DNA from: Alkalihalobacterium alkalinitrilicum
GTDB lineage: Bacteria > Bacillota > Bacilli > Bacillales > Bacillaceae_F
Assembly: GCF_002019605.1 (NCBI RefSeq)
Contig: NZ_KV917368.1
Location: 5,157,885-5,221,884 of the forward strand
DNA length: 64,000 nucleotides
Direction: 5' to 3'
Shown here: one piece after another, positions 16,609-25,052 of the stretch
Layout of the letters: every line of letters starts with the position of its first letter
Position numbering within the stretch: the first letter of the stretch is position 1
Notes under the pieces: generated by a model
Databases searched by the model: none
What the model was told of the DNA's origin: nothing
What the model saw: the letters and a program-made list of their open reading frames with translations, nothing else
Position numbers and translations under genes: made by a program

Positions 16609-16788
16609 TTGGCAACAACAACACGCGGAAAAGTATTACGTGAATTAGAAGGCCGGGGAAGAGGTACTTGCCCAATATGTAATAGAAGGCGGATAAAACT
16701 GTTATATGACCTAGTTAATGAAAATGGTAAGACGATGAAAGTTTGTAAGGTTTGCCGTCCCAAAAAGGCATTAACGAAGAAGGAATAA
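16609..16788 (+). CDS. Small zinc-ribbon protein
   Basis: 59 residues from TTG at 16609 behind AAGGGG, 14 bp after the CarD gene. It contains CPIC (about residues 23-26) and CKVC (about 50-53), two paired Cys-x2-Cys knuckles forming a probable zinc ribbon, on a strongly basic background (RGKVLRELEGRGRG, CRPKKALTKKE). Likely a nucleic-acid- or polymerase-associated small protein. Not recognised as a named family. Probably co-transcribed with the CarD-like gene. Confidence 0.7.
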   Translation: MATTTRGKVLRELEGRGRGTCPICNRRRIKLLYDLVNENGKTMKVCKVCRPKKALTKKE

Positions 16789-16840
16789 CAAACAAAAAAG
16801 GTTTGTTAATCTAATTTATCATTGAAAGATGTGATTAGAA

Positions 16841-16987
16841 ATGAGTAATCAAGAGTGGCTCGAATGGCAAAAGAGAATAGTATTCGAAGAATATATAAAG
16901 CCAGAATTAGAAAAAGACGAAAATGAGGAAAAGAAAAACGCTGAACAGAAACACTTTCAAAAAAATGAAGAAGTGATTACCTTATGA
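16841..16987 (+). CDS. Small acidic/charged protein, unknown
   Basis: 48 residues, MSNQEWLEWQKRIVFEEYIK followed by a highly charged tail rich in Glu and Lys. The ribosome site is weak (AAAGATGTGAT). Predicted to be one long helix. Its position between the zinc-ribbon gene and the first Gre-like gene, with short gaps on both sides, suggests the same transcript. Unknown function. Confidence 0.55.
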   Translation: MSNQEWLEWQKRIVFEEYIKPELEKDENEEKKNAEQKHFQKNEEVITL

Positions 16988-17035
16988 AAATTGAAACTGT
17001 GGATCTGACAATAATAATACTAGGGGGATTAACTA

Positions 17036-17488
17036 ATGATCCTTAGAAAAGCGATTATGCATAACTGGATGAAAAAGCGTATGGTCGCACAAGTTAATTA
17101 TCTGAAAATGAACAGACTGAAAATTCTTCAAAAGTTAATTTTTAATAAAAGTGAAGAAATTCATGTAGATCCTGAACAGTTAATTGATAATTATATTGAT
17201 AGACTATCGATGTACAGTTTAAAGGTCTTTGATTTAGTAGAATTTCCATCCATTCCTTTTGTCATGATTGATAGTAGGGTAACCATTTATGAAGTGAAAA
17301 ATAAATTGAGTAAAACAATAAATATCTGTTTTCCAATACAAGAAAATGAGGAGATTGAATATTTCTCATACCTTTCACCCATAGGGCAACAATTATTATT
17401 ACGCCAAGTAGGTGATCGTTTTAACCTAAGTGAATGTTCGCAATTAAAAGAAGTTATTATTCAAAATATCGAATATAGTTCCATATAG
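17036..17488 (+). CDS. Gre-like C-terminal (FKBP-type) domain protein, paralogue 1
   Basis: 150 residues behind AGGGGGAT. Residues about 75-148 follow the Gre factor C-terminal fold: a DSRVTIYEVKNKLSKTINIC strand pair, then YLSPIGQQLLLRQVGDRF (SPIG at 114-117), equal to the SPLGxALLGKKVGD signature of GreA/GreB. The N-terminal 70 residues are basic and helical but much too short for the Gre coiled coil with its acidic tip that inserts in the polymerase channel. So it would bind RNA polymerase without cleavage stimulation. The second Gre-like gene lies 200 bp downstream. Confidence 0.65.
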   Translation: MILRKAIMHNWMKKRMVAQVNYLKMNRLKILQKLIFNKSEEIHVDPEQLIDNYIDRLSMYSLKVFDLVEFPSIPFVMIDSRVTIYEVKNKLSKTINICFPIQENEEIEYFSYLSPIGQQLLLRQVGDRFNLSECSQLKEVIIQNIEYSSI

Positions 17489-17597
17489 TTAAAGAAAAAG
17501 AAAAGGTATTTTGCAGTATAAGTTGTAAGTTTCTTTAAGGTTTTTACCTTTTATTTTAAGTGACAAGGTAGCACAACTAAATAATTTTTAAATTTGT

Positions 17598-17628
17598 AAA
17601 GGTCCCAATCTTTTGGGGCCTTTTGTAT
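17598..17628 (+). terminator. Terminator after first Gre-like gene
   Basis: AAGGTCCC pairs with GGGGCCTT (one wobble) followed by TTTG. It separates the two Gre-like genes into different transcription units, or attenuates the second. Confidence 0.7.
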
Positions 17629-17699
17629 AGAGCGATAATTTAACTAAACGTGGTGGTATAAAACCATTCCAGTCTACAAAAAGAGGAGACGGGTTTACT

Positions 17700-18143
17700 A
17701 TGAACGATAATATAGCAATGATAGGCTCGCGATCTAAGCTAATAAATCAACTTGTCTATTTTGATGAGGAGCTGCACCGTTTTTTAGAAGTGTTTGTTCA
17801 AGAGAAAAGTAAAAAGAGTGAAGTTGAAAAGACAGTTCATAAGTATATGGAAGTAGTTGAAAGGATACTATCTAATTTTAATGAAGAGAGTATTAATTCA
17901 GTTGTTCTCATTGGCAGTACGGTGGAAGTGTATTATCTTGATGATCATATTAATGAAACCTTTACTATTGTGTTTCCTTATCAGGCAAATCCTGAAAAGG
18001 ACTTAATATCTTTCCTATCTCCTGTCGGCTCTCAACTACTCCTAGCGAAGGCGAATCAAACGTATAAAATAAAATTACCTTTTGGAGATACTTCAGTAAT
18101 AGTAAAAAAAATTACCTTTACTAATAGTGCTTTAATAGGGTAG
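17700..18143 (+). CDS. Gre-like C-terminal domain protein, paralogue 2
   Basis: 147 residues behind AGAGGAGACGGGTTTACT. Residues 68-145 match the GreA/GreB C-terminal domain better than paralogue 1: VVLIGSTVEVYYLDDHINET, YQANPEKDLISFLSPVGSQL (SPVG at 107-110) and a final VKKITF strand. The N-terminal 65 residues form a helical segment (FDEELHRFLEVFVQEKSKKS) without the Asp/Glu pair of the cleavage-active tip. The short N-terminus recalls Rnk-type polymerase-binding proteins. Probably binds the secondary-channel rim; the function is inferred from fold. Confidence 0.8.
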   Translation: MNDNIAMIGSRSKLINQLVYFDEELHRFLEVFVQEKSKKSEVEKTVHKYMEVVERILSNFNEESINSVVLIGSTVEVYYLDDHINETFTIVFPYQANPEKDLISFLSPVGSQLLLAKANQTYKIKLPFGDTSVIVKKITFTNSALIG

Positions 18144-18239
18144 ATGCTAATTATTTTTCTAGTTTTGAAGGTTGCTTGATTTGTAAACTGTGCCATTTTG
18201 TCTTGATTTTCAAATGATGAGGATAAGGATGAAGTGCTC

Positions 18240-18962
18240 TTGATAAAATTAAATAAGAAAAAACCAATATCACTACGTAGCATTTTATTAGTATCCTTCG
18301 TACTATTCGTTCTTTTAACAATTCAGGCACTATATATTGTAGAAAGAGGAATAAGACCAACTATAATTAATGTTGCAGTTACTGAAACTCAAAGAATCGC
18401 AGCTCAATCTATAAATGATGCAATCGATAAAAAAATAGTCGAGCATTTGGATATGGATCAACTATTAAAGATTGATTATAAAAAAGATGGAGAAATCAGC
18501 TCAGTTAGGTTTAACCCGCAAATCTATAACCGAGTCACTGCAGAGGCCACTACTAGAGTTCAACGTAGCTTACAGTTTGTTAACACGGAAAGTTTTTCAG
18601 GTTTCTTTGATGATATCGAAAATGATCCAGGAATCATCCATCATATCCCTTTAGGAATTGCAACGAATAATTCCCTACTAGCTAATTTTGGACCGTTAAT
18701 TCCAGTGAAATTTACAACGATTGGGGATGTACAATCCGAAGTAAGAGCTAAAGTTGTGAGTGCTGGAGTAAATAATACGCATGTTTCCGTTTATATTACG
18801 ATCATCGCAAATGTTAAAGTTGTTATTCCATTTGCGACAGAAACTACCACTGTAGAAAATAACATTTTATTAAGTGATATATTTATTCCTGGTGAAATTC
18901 CAGAATGGTATGGTGGAGATACTAAATCAGGATTAATTCCAATCTCAAAATATCACCATTAG
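18240..18962 (+). CDS. yunB: Sporulation protein YunB
   Basis: About 240 residues. Start either GTG 18234 or TTG 18240; the TTG has better spacing from AAGGATG. One N-terminal membrane anchor (residues about 14-33), then an extracytoplasmic domain with NVAVTETQRIAAQSINDAI near residue 46, HHIPLGIATNNSLLANFGPL and VIPFATETTTVENNILLSDI. These blocks are typical of YunB, a sigma-E-controlled mother-cell protein needed for normal sporulation in B. subtilis. The length agrees with the family. Monocistronic, with a terminator at 18970. Confidence 0.88.
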   Translation: MIKLNKKKPISLRSILLVSFVLFVLLTIQALYIVERGIRPTIINVAVTETQRIAAQSINDAIDKKIVEHLDMDQLLKIDYKKDGEISSVRFNPQIYNRVTAEATTRVQRSLQFVNTESFSGFFDDIENDPGIIHHIPLGIATNNSLLANFGPLIPVKFTTIGDVQSEVRAKVVSAGVNNTHVSVYITIIANVKVVIPFATETTTVENNILLSDIFIPGEIPEWYGGDTKSGLIPISKYHH

Positions 18963-18969
18963 TAAAAAG

Positions 18970-18998
18970 AGCCAGCATAGATAACTGCTGGCTTATTA
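18970..18998 (+). terminator. Terminator of yunB
   Basis: AGCCAGCA / TGCTGGCT 8-bp stem followed by TATT. Confidence 0.75.
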
Positions 18999-19145
18999 TG
19001 ATTCCGTCCTACTATTTGCTAGCTTACTATAAGGACTTAATACAAGGTTAATCAAACTTTTTCATTAGTGAATATAAAGTTAGAAAACGGTAATAGTGGT
19101 AACATCTTGTGTAACAAAACAGATGATGTAAAGGGGAGTTTAATT

Positions 19146-19868
19146 GTGGAATTTTGGAATGGAGCAGAAGATTTACCGATATATGGATATCTCATACGAG
19201 CAGGTATTGTGTATCTTTATATTTTTATGATCATAAAAATTCTTGGCCAACGGTCGATGGTATCCTTTCACCCCATTGATTTTATTTTTGCTATCATCAT
19301 TGGAGATATTGTCGGCGAACCTTTATCGACTGGTGAATTACCTCTCGGTGGCCCCCTAGCAGCTGCTTCTTTAATTGTCGGATTACATCTTACCTTAACG
19401 TTTCTTGCTCTCAAAAATGCAAAGGTCAGACGGTTTGTTGAAGCTGAACCGATTATTATTATTAATAAAGGACAAATCTTAGTCGATCAAATGCGAAAAG
19501 CAAAACTAACCGTTGAAGCACTATTTATGGATTTAAGGCTTAACCAAGCGAGTGACTTAACCGAAATTGATTACGCCATTCTAGAACCCAATGGACAAAT
19601 TAGTGTTATAAAGAAGTCTAAATATGACGCTTTAACGCCTAGTGATTTAGACAAAACTCCTTCAGAAAAAGGTTATCCTTCCGTGTTAATTTTAGAAGGA
19701 GAAGTGAATAAAGCAAACTTAGAGAAGTTAGGTTATAGCATGGCTTGGTTAGATGAACAAGTTCACCAAAATGGCTATGAAAATATTAAAGATATTTTCT
19801 TATTAACAGCTGATGAGAGGAATGATAAGGTTTATATTAGTGGTCGTTCGGTAAAGGATGTTGTTTAG
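19146..19868 (+). CDS. DUF421/YetF-family membrane protein
   Basis: 240 residues from GTG 19146, selected because AAAGGGGAG lies 7 bp before it; the in-frame start at 19068 has no ribosome site. Three hydrophobic segments cover residues about 12-30, 42-58 and 66-86. The conserved block ILGQRSMVSFHPIDFIFAII lies between the first and second. The soluble C-terminal part has AEPIIIINKGQILVDQMRKA and IDYAILEPNGQISVIKK, typical of YetF/YdfS/YrbG proteins. In spore formers some members help keep spore membrane permeability low. Exact role unknown. Confidence 0.85.
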   Translation: MEFWNGAEDLPIYGYLIRAGIVYLYIFMIIKILGQRSMVSFHPIDFIFAIIIGDIVGEPLSTGELPLGGPLAAASLIVGLHLTLTFLALKNAKVRRFVEAEPIIIINKGQILVDQMRKAKLTVEALFMDLRLNQASDLTEIDYAILEPNGQISVIKKSKYDALTPSDLDKTPSEKGYPSVLILEGEVNKANLEKLGYSMAWLDEQVHQNGYENIKDIFLLTADERNDKVYISGRSVKDVV

Positions 19869-19970
19869 AAAAGAAAATTTACAAAGAGTTCGAAATCAAT
19901 AATTTGAAACAGTAAAACTACTTATTTGTTACACTATTTAACGAAGTGTTTCCATTTTTATCCTGTATCA

Positions 19971-20102
19971 ACTGGCAGTAACAACTAAATGAACACAGAC
20001 GTTGCCATGTCCTGTGACAACGTCTGTGTGACCCACATCGTGTGGGCCTCAGCTAACCATTATTGGGGGATGAAGGACCCCTCGACTTAATGAAGGTTTA
20101 CA
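19971..20102 (+). repeat. Interspersed structured repeat, family A copy 1
   Basis: About 130 bp. A perfect 12-bp stem ACACAGACGTTG / CAACGTCTGTGT (19993-20029) encloses the loop ATGTCCTGTGA. Then comes CCCACA-TCG-TGTGGG (20032-20046) and a weaker third stem of about 20054-20098 containing GGGG and CCCC. Other copies are at 24740-24932 and 38436-38618. The loop and junction sequences are conserved, as for a structured RNA or non-autonomous mobile element. Confidence 0.8.
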
Positions 20103-20135
20103 CGAACATTACAGTTATTTGTAAGATACCCTGTT

Positions 20136-20330
20136 GAAATATTCGCTTAACGATAGGATTGTTAACCCCACCAGTAGGGGCTGGCTTATTTATAGCATCT
20201 TCAATGAAATGTAAAAATTGAAGCGCTAACTCGAGCAATTTTTCCTTTCTTAATTGTGTCATTTATCGTTTTATTTATTATTACGGTTTGGCCAGATCTC
20301 GTATTATGGATTCCAAATCTAGCGAGGTAA
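20136..20330 (+). pseudogene. C-terminal remnant of a TRAP transporter large permease (DctM)
   Basis: The frame from 20136 reads RLTIGLLTPPVGAGLFIASS, the hallmark DctM GxxTPPxGxxLF segment, until about 20207. One frame change later the reading continues at 20211 as VKIEALTRAIFPFLIVSFIV and ends TVWPDLVLWIPNLAR at 20328. About 65 residues remain out of roughly 430. It starts right after repeat copy A1. The remnant is not a piece of either intact DctM in the window, since their ends differ. Confidence 0.8.
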
Positions 20331-20373
20331 TTAACGCTTTTTGTTTAAACTTAATCAAAATTAATGAATACGG

Positions 20374-20415
20374 CTTCTCCCTACAAAAATATAACTTTGT
20401 GGGGAGTGCTTTTTT
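20374..20415 (+). terminator. Terminator after dctM remnant
   Basis: CTCCCTACAAA pairs with TTTGTGGGGAG (one wobble), followed by TGCTTTTTT. Probably the original terminator of the lost TRAP operon. Confidence 0.8.
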
Positions 20416-20514
20416 AAGGATCAAAAAAAGTAACCATTTGATATACTCTGGTTCCGAAAAATGATCTTACAATCGTTATTAAATAGAGTAACAATTTAAA
20501 GTGTATTGAAGGCC

Positions 20515-20557
20515 AATATGTTTAGCAGTTGAACTGCAAACATATTAGTCTTTTTTA
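20515..20557 (+). terminator. Second hairpin terminator
   Basis: AATATGTTT-A-GCAGTT pairs with AACTGCAAACATATT (one bulged A), followed by AGTCTTTTTT. Confidence 0.75.
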
Positions 20558-20846
20558 GTTTTCCATTCAAAATCTTGTATTCTGTAAATTTTTTTGTTAT
20601 TTATTACTATAAGATAGAAACATACACTATCTACACTTACATTACTATATGTTACAATATTCTAAATATTTACTGTGGTTTATGTATTATATGCTTTTTG
20701 TTTTTAGTGAAATCATACCTGTTTATACTAAACAATAAAACTCTGCTATAAATTTTCAATTACAATTACGATGTAACTAATCTTCAAAAATATAACTTTA
20801 CTTCCAATTAGAAAGGGTACTAATTGCAAAGAAGGGAAGAGAAAAT

Positions 20847-22250
20847 ATGGTGAATAAGAACATTATTGGAGCAATATTGTTTGCAATAATAGGGCTCGTT
20901 ACCGGATTAGTTCAGCCTTTTACCAACCTAGAACCACTAGGTCATTACATAATAGGTACGGTTATCGTCACAATGGGTTTATGGATATTTAAGCCTGGAG
21001 GCGTTCCTTTTATGGCTGGGAGTACAGTTTTAGTGGCTGGAGGACTTATATTTGGTTTGAATTATGATGTCGTGGTATCTGGATTTATTAGTTCATCTGT
21101 CTGGATATTAATTCCTGCGTTGTACTTCGGTTTTGCGTTACAAAAGACGGGATTGGGAAATAGAATAGCCTATCTTGTATTGAAAAGCTTTAAACCTAGC
21201 TGGATGAGTATGTCCATGAGCTGGCTTATTATTGGGGTTGCGTTATCCGCTCTTACCCCCTCAATTACTGTTAGGATTGCAATTATGATGCCTATTGCAT
21301 TAGGTGTAATTAAAGCTTGTAAACTAGAATACCGTTCGAAAGGTTCTGCATTTATTGCCCTTATTTGCTGGGCCATGTGTTTGTTTCCTGGAACTGGCTG
21401 GCTTACTGGCTCTCTTTCAGGGCCAATTCTTCTAGGATTTCTCCCAGTCGAATTGCAACATATGGTTACATTTGAAACGTATTTTCAAATATTAGCTCTT
21501 CCTTGGATGATCATTACATTACTATTTGTACTTCTCGTTTATTTATTTATGAAACCTAATGTACCGTTAGGGATTTCTAAAGATACTTTTGTAAATGAAT
21601 ATAAAGCATTAGGGCCAGTAAGTCGGCAAGAAATGATAACAGCAATTATCCTATTAGGGACATTGGCCATGTTCACAACAGAAAATCTGCATCTCATCCC
21701 AACTACAGCTATTGCATTATTAGCTTTATTTTTATTACTTGTATTTAAGGTCGTTGAACCAAAAGAGATTGGCACAGGAGCAAACTGGGATGTAATCGTG
21801 TTCTACGGTGTTACGATAAGTCTGTCTACGATATTTATGGCAGCCAATATTGATGAGTGGGTTGCCCCTATGTTATATCCAGCCTTGCTTAGTATTGCAG
21901 CTGATCCTCTAGTTTTCCTATTAGTAGCGACGTTAGGATTTTTCATTATTCGTTTTATTGATGTCCCATGGGGATTTTCTACTATAGCTTTAACGGTAGG
22001 AGTTTTATTACCACTATTTAACCAATTTGGATTTCATCCTTTAGTATCGTCTTTTGTTTATTTAGCAGGGATCAACTTCTTTTTGCTTTCCTATCAACAG
22101 CCGTGGCTTGCAATGGCGGAAAGTGTGATTGAGAACAAAGGCTGGTTAGCCAAACATATTTTTATCGCTGGACTATGTTATATCGTCGCCGTTGTTGTTG
22201 CCATTTTTGTGACCGTACCTTATTGGCGTATGATCGGTGTTTTACAATAG
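20847..22250 (+). CDS. DASS/SLC13-family anion:Na+ symporter
   Basis: 467 residues behind AAGAAGGGAAGAG. Roughly 11-13 membrane segments. LSALTPSITVRIAIMMPIAL corresponds to the first SNT-like substrate/sodium site of DASS carriers, where Ser-Asn-Thr is replaced by Pro-Ser-Ile-Thr; the second half has NWDVIVFYGVTISLSTIFMA. The family imports dicarboxylates, tricarboxylates, sulfate or related anions with Na+. Substrate unknown; the weakened SNT motif argues against a standard succinate carrier. Monocistronic as far as visible. Confidence 0.8.
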   Translation: MVNKNIIGAILFAIIGLVTGLVQPFTNLEPLGHYIIGTVIVTMGLWIFKPGGVPFMAGSTVLVAGGLIFGLNYDVVVSGFISSSVWILIPALYFGFALQKTGLGNRIAYLVLKSFKPSWMSMSMSWLIIGVALSALTPSITVRIAIMMPIALGVIKACKLEYRSKGSAFIALICWAMCLFPGTGWLTGSLSGPILLGFLPVELQHMVTFETYFQILALPWMIITLLFVLLVYLFMKPNVPLGISKDTFVNEYKALGPVSRQEMITAIILLGTLAMFTTENLHLIPTTAIALLALFLLLVFKVVEPKEIGTGANWDVIVFYGVTISLSTIFMAANIDEWVAPMLYPALLSIAADPLVFLLVATLGFFIIRFIDVPWGFSTIALTVGVLLPLFNQFGFHPLVSSFVYLAGINFFLLSYQQPWLAMAESVIENKGWLAKHIFIAGLCYIVAVVVAIFVTVPYWRMIGVLQ

Positions 22251-22385
22251 CAATTTCTTTATCCTTAGGTCTTAGGGTATCTGATAGAATTGTTCGCGGT
22301 TGCTTGAAAAAGTTATTATCTTCTTTTCTTGAAGATAGTGAAAAAGAAGAGCTTTATATAATTGCAAAAGCAAGGAGTGGTTTTC

Positions 22386-22655
22386 TTGTTGATAGAAATT
22401 ATAACGAATATCGGAATGACAATGGTAGCTTTTCTTCGTGGAATGCCAAACGAAGAACGAACGAATAGAAATATAGAGATGTTAAAATCGACAGAATGGT
22501 TTCGATCGATCTATCAAACAAATGATAAGTTTTTAAATAAGGATGAAGATATCCGACACATTATAGGATGGGCAAATGTTGAGAAGACATTAAAAAGTGA
22601 AAAAAGAATGAATAGGTTGAGGAAAAAAATAGAAGATGCGCTTCAAGACAAGTAG
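22386..22655 (+). CDS. Hypothetical small protein
   Basis: 89 residues from TTG 22386, which has AAGGAG 8 bp upstream; an earlier in-frame TTG at 22362 precedes this site. Short hydrophobic N-terminus (LIEIITNIGMTMVAFLRG) and a charged helical remainder (EKTLKSEKRMNRLRKKIEDA). No family recognised. It could be membrane-associated. Confidence 0.5.
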   Translation: MLIEIITNIGMTMVAFLRGMPNEERTNRNIEMLKSTEWFRSIYQTNDKFLNKDEDIRHIIGWANVEKTLKSEKRMNRLRKKIEDALQDK

Positions 22656-22754
22656 ATCAAACTAATTGGTAAGAGAAAGATAAAATGTTTAAGAATTCTC
22701 ATTATTCAATCAAACTCATGTTAAAATATATAATATTCTTTAAAGGAGTCTGTA

Positions 22755-22940
22755 ATGAAATATGTATTTGTATTTGCAGTGACGTTTCTATTAGGGTTAC
22801 TGATTTTTTTCGGTTATGAGAACATCGAGATTTTAAAGTTTAACGGTATTTTTACTTTGTTTTATGTTTTTGATTTGGTTACAAGGTACATTCTACCTTG
22901 GCTAATCCTTGATTATTTAATAAAAATAGCTAGAAAATGA
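22755..22940 (+). CDS. Small membrane protein
   Basis: 61 residues behind AAAGGAGTCTGTA. Two hydrophobic segments, about 4-20 (VFVFAVTFLLGLLIFFGYEN) and 31-56, ending in basic KIARK, so probably two transmembrane helices with the C-terminus inside. Not recognised. Stands alone between the hypothetical gene and the YczE-like gene. Confidence 0.6.
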   Translation: MKYVFVFAVTFLLGLLIFFGYENIEILKFNGIFTLFYVFDLVTRYILPWLILDYLIKIARK

Positions 22941-23089
22941 ATTTAGTAAACTAGAACATAAATGTTATAAATATATTAAAAAGTCAAAATGGATGTAATT
23001 TATGCTAGTACTTACAACGATTTGTTCTATAAAAAAAAGCTTATATAGTGCAACAGATGTTGAAATCTATCTTAGAATAAGGTGTCATA

Positions 23090-23701
23090 ATGGGAAGAAG
23101 AATAGGAATTTATTTAGTTGGTTTAGCTATTACTGCTTTAGGGATCGCTCTTATTATTTTATCTTTCATTGGTGCAGGACCATGGGATACAGTTGCAGTC
23201 GGTATGAACAATTATTTTGGATTAACGATCGGGACGTGGGCTATATTTTCACAGGTTATCTTTTTAGTAATTACTCGGATACTTGAAAAAACGAGGCTAA
23301 GAATTGAGTCGATTATACCAATAGTTATAAGAAGCTGTTTTTTGGATATTTGGGTTTATCTTGTGTTGCGAAATGTTGATTTTTCTTTTTCATGGGAAGT
23401 CCAATGGATTACCTTTATCACTGGCCTAATTCTTACAGGAGTGGGAATGGGTATTTATATGGAAGCACAGTTTCCGAAAACACCGATAGATGGACTAATG
23501 GTTGCAATCAGTAATCGATTTGGTTGGAGCTTTAATGTTTCTAGAACTTGTATTGAAGTAAGTGGTGTCATACTTGGATTTTTACTAGGTGGACCAGTAG
23601 GACTTGGAACATTGCTTACAGCTCTATTTTTGGGGAAAATCATTCAAGTGTCTAATCATAGAATAAAGAAGGTTTTACATGTTCAAACTACATCACTTTA
23701 A
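23090..23701 (+). CDS. YczE/YitT-like integral membrane protein
   Basis: 203 residues behind AAGGTGTCATA. Five to six membrane segments. GIALIILSFIGAGPWDTVAV near residue 20, and later GMGIYMEAQFPKTPIDGLMV, are the conserved G-x-G-PWD and P-x-D-GLM blocks of YczE-type proteins. The B. subtilis homologue is needed for surfactin-type peptide production in some reports; the molecular function is unclear. Its terminator is at 23830. Confidence 0.8.
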   Translation: MGRRIGIYLVGLAITALGIALIILSFIGAGPWDTVAVGMNNYFGLTIGTWAIFSQVIFLVITRILEKTRLRIESIIPIVIRSCFLDIWVYLVLRNVDFSFSWEVQWITFITGLILTGVGMGIYMEAQFPKTPIDGLMVAISNRFGWSFNVSRTCIEVSGVILGFLLGGPVGLGTLLTALFLGKIIQVSNHRIKKVLHVQTTSL

Positions 23702-24206
23702 ACTCATTAATTTCGTGAATTATTATAAGAGAAATTAGGAATTGGAGGAGTACTTAACTTAATAAAGCTAAAACAGTAGTGTTTATATTCTTTAATTTAT
23801 ATTCATCGTACTATTCACAATAGGTAGGTAAGAAAAGGACTATTATTAAGAAAGTCCTTTTCTTTTTTATAATGATGGTTATTGCTGATTAGACTGTCCT
23901 TGCATCTGTTGTTGTTGTTGTTTTGTCTTTTCCATTTCTTCTGTATAATTAGTGAGCTGTAATAAAGCAATTAACTAATGATGTTTTTGACAGTTTGGAA
24001 TATGTAGAACATTGGTACAACATATAAGGAGGCGTTAGCAGAATAAAGCTGGCGCTTCTTCAACTACTGGAGCAGAAGAGCTGAACAAATGAATTCTTCT
24101 TCATAAAGCCAATGAAGGACAAAACAAGGCTGAACTGCAAGGGAAATGTCAGTTTTGTTTTTGAACAAATTCAATTTTATTGGGTAAAGGAATATAAGGA
24201 GGTCTG
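23702..24206. other. Intergenic region with terminator and small low-complexity remnants
   Basis: After the terminator, the minus strand at about 23881-23935 encodes EEMEKTKQQQQQMQGQSNQQ before a stop. It has a modest open frame upstream but no convincing start, so it may be the end of a decayed small gene. A plus-strand AAGGAGG near 24029 is not followed by a good start codon. Otherwise no gene is seen. Confidence 0.4.
23830..23868 (+). terminator. Terminator of the YczE-like gene
   Basis: AAGAAAAGGACT pairs with AGTCCTTTTCTT, followed by TTTT. Confidence 0.85.
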
Positions 24207-24299
24207 ATGAATATGCCTTTGGATAACATTTCTTCCTTAGCTTTTCTAGAAAGCGCTATTGATGCTGTTAAACAGGTTTCGAATAAGTATCAAGTTTAA
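24207..24299 (+). CDS. Possible 30-residue peptide gene
   Basis: ATG 24207 (or 24213) behind a perfect AAGGAGGTCTG. It encodes a short peptide with PLDNISSLAFLESAIDAVKQ, predicted as one amphipathic helix. The ribosome site is among the best in the window, which argues for translation. Family unknown; it could also be the N-terminus of a gene truncated by later rearrangement. Confidence 0.45.
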   Translation: MNMPLDNISSLAFLESAIDAVKQVSNKYQV

Positions 24300-24312
24300 T
24301 GGTAGTACTTAG

Positions 24313-24618
24313 TTATATATAAAAATTTATTTTTGACTCGGAGTGGATGATCATTTGTCCTTCCTTTTCTATAAGTTCGGCTCTAAAGGTGTTTGGATTA
24401 CCTGGAATCGTTATGTCTACAAATGGGGGGATATCTGAGTTATCATCATGTTGAATTTTGTATTGAACATACGAATGCGTCCCAAAGTTAAACCGACGAA
24501 GTTTTTTCTGATCTTTTTCTTCGCAATACAAAGCTTCATGTAGGTTTTTACTCGTTAGCTCTTGACCGATTAATGAGTTTAACCTTTTCAATACATCCGC
24601 TTTTTTAATCATTTTCAT
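24313..24618 (-). CDS. Hypothetical protein, 101 residues
   Basis: Ribosome site GAAGGGAAAG; the second ATG (MIKKADVLKRLN) has the better spacing. The composition is mixed and soluble, with FNFGTHSYVQYKIQHDDNSD and IPPFVDITIPGNPNTFRAEL in the middle, suggesting a small beta-rich domain. No membrane segment and no motif recognised. It faces the 30-residue peptide gene convergently, with 13 bp between. Confidence 0.6.
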   Translation of the reverse strand: MKMIKKADVLKRLNSLIGQELTSKNLHEALYCEEKDQKKLRRFNFGTHSYVQYKIQHDDNSDIPPFVDITIPGNPNTFRAELIEKEGQMIIHSESKINFYI

Positions 24619-24739
24619 CTTTCCCTTCGTAAATCTATATCCATTTTTAGCGAGGTACCTTTATTCTTACTACCTTTATTTTAATAAAAGAAATCTCGGA
24701 CGCAAATAGTATATTATAAAATGTAATTTAACTCGCAAC

Positions 24740-24932
24740 TACTGGCAGTAAAACCCGCACTTCAAGACTTCGAGTAATCAAAGAAAAATAAGTGGGGGTA
24801 GTCTGCCAGTAACAACTAAATGAATACAAACAAATGCACCACGTCCTGGCAACGTCTGTGTGACCCACATCGTGTGGACCAACCATCAGTGGGGGAAGAG
24901 GAAACCCTAATTGATGGAAGTTTCACTTTAAA
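24740..24932 (+). repeat. Interspersed structured repeat, family A copy 2 (most complete)
   Basis: This copy keeps a 5' hairpin (CCCGCACTT... pairing with AAGTGGGGG, 24754-24798) framed by CTGGCAGTAA direct repeats near 24742 and 24804. It is followed by the core shared with A1: CAACGTCTGTGTGACCCACA from 24849, the CCACA-TCG-TGTGG hairpin, and CCATCAGTGGGGG pairing with CCCTAATTGATGG. It lies between two minus-strand genes. Confidence 0.8.
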
Positions 24933-25052
24933 AGTAAGGTTATTTATTAGAAGTATCATTCAATATTAATTTGAAAGGGAACTTCAGTATATCCGAAATT
25001 CCCTTCATAATTATTCTTTACCAAATAATAATTCTTTTTGTAAACATTATCC

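Larger units (their letters stand above)
19869..20846. other. Long intergenic region with repeat A1, dctM remnant and two terminators
   Basis: Contains the structured repeat at 19971-20102, the TRAP permease fragment at 20136-20330 and hairpins at 20374 and 20515. From 20560 to 20846 I see only AT-rich sequence, presumably with the promoter of the downstream DASS carrier. Confidence 0.7.

Noticed and set aside
16548-16763. Minus-strand open frame
   Set aside because: Antisense to the zinc-ribbon gene at 16609, whose Cys pairs and ribosome site are clear.
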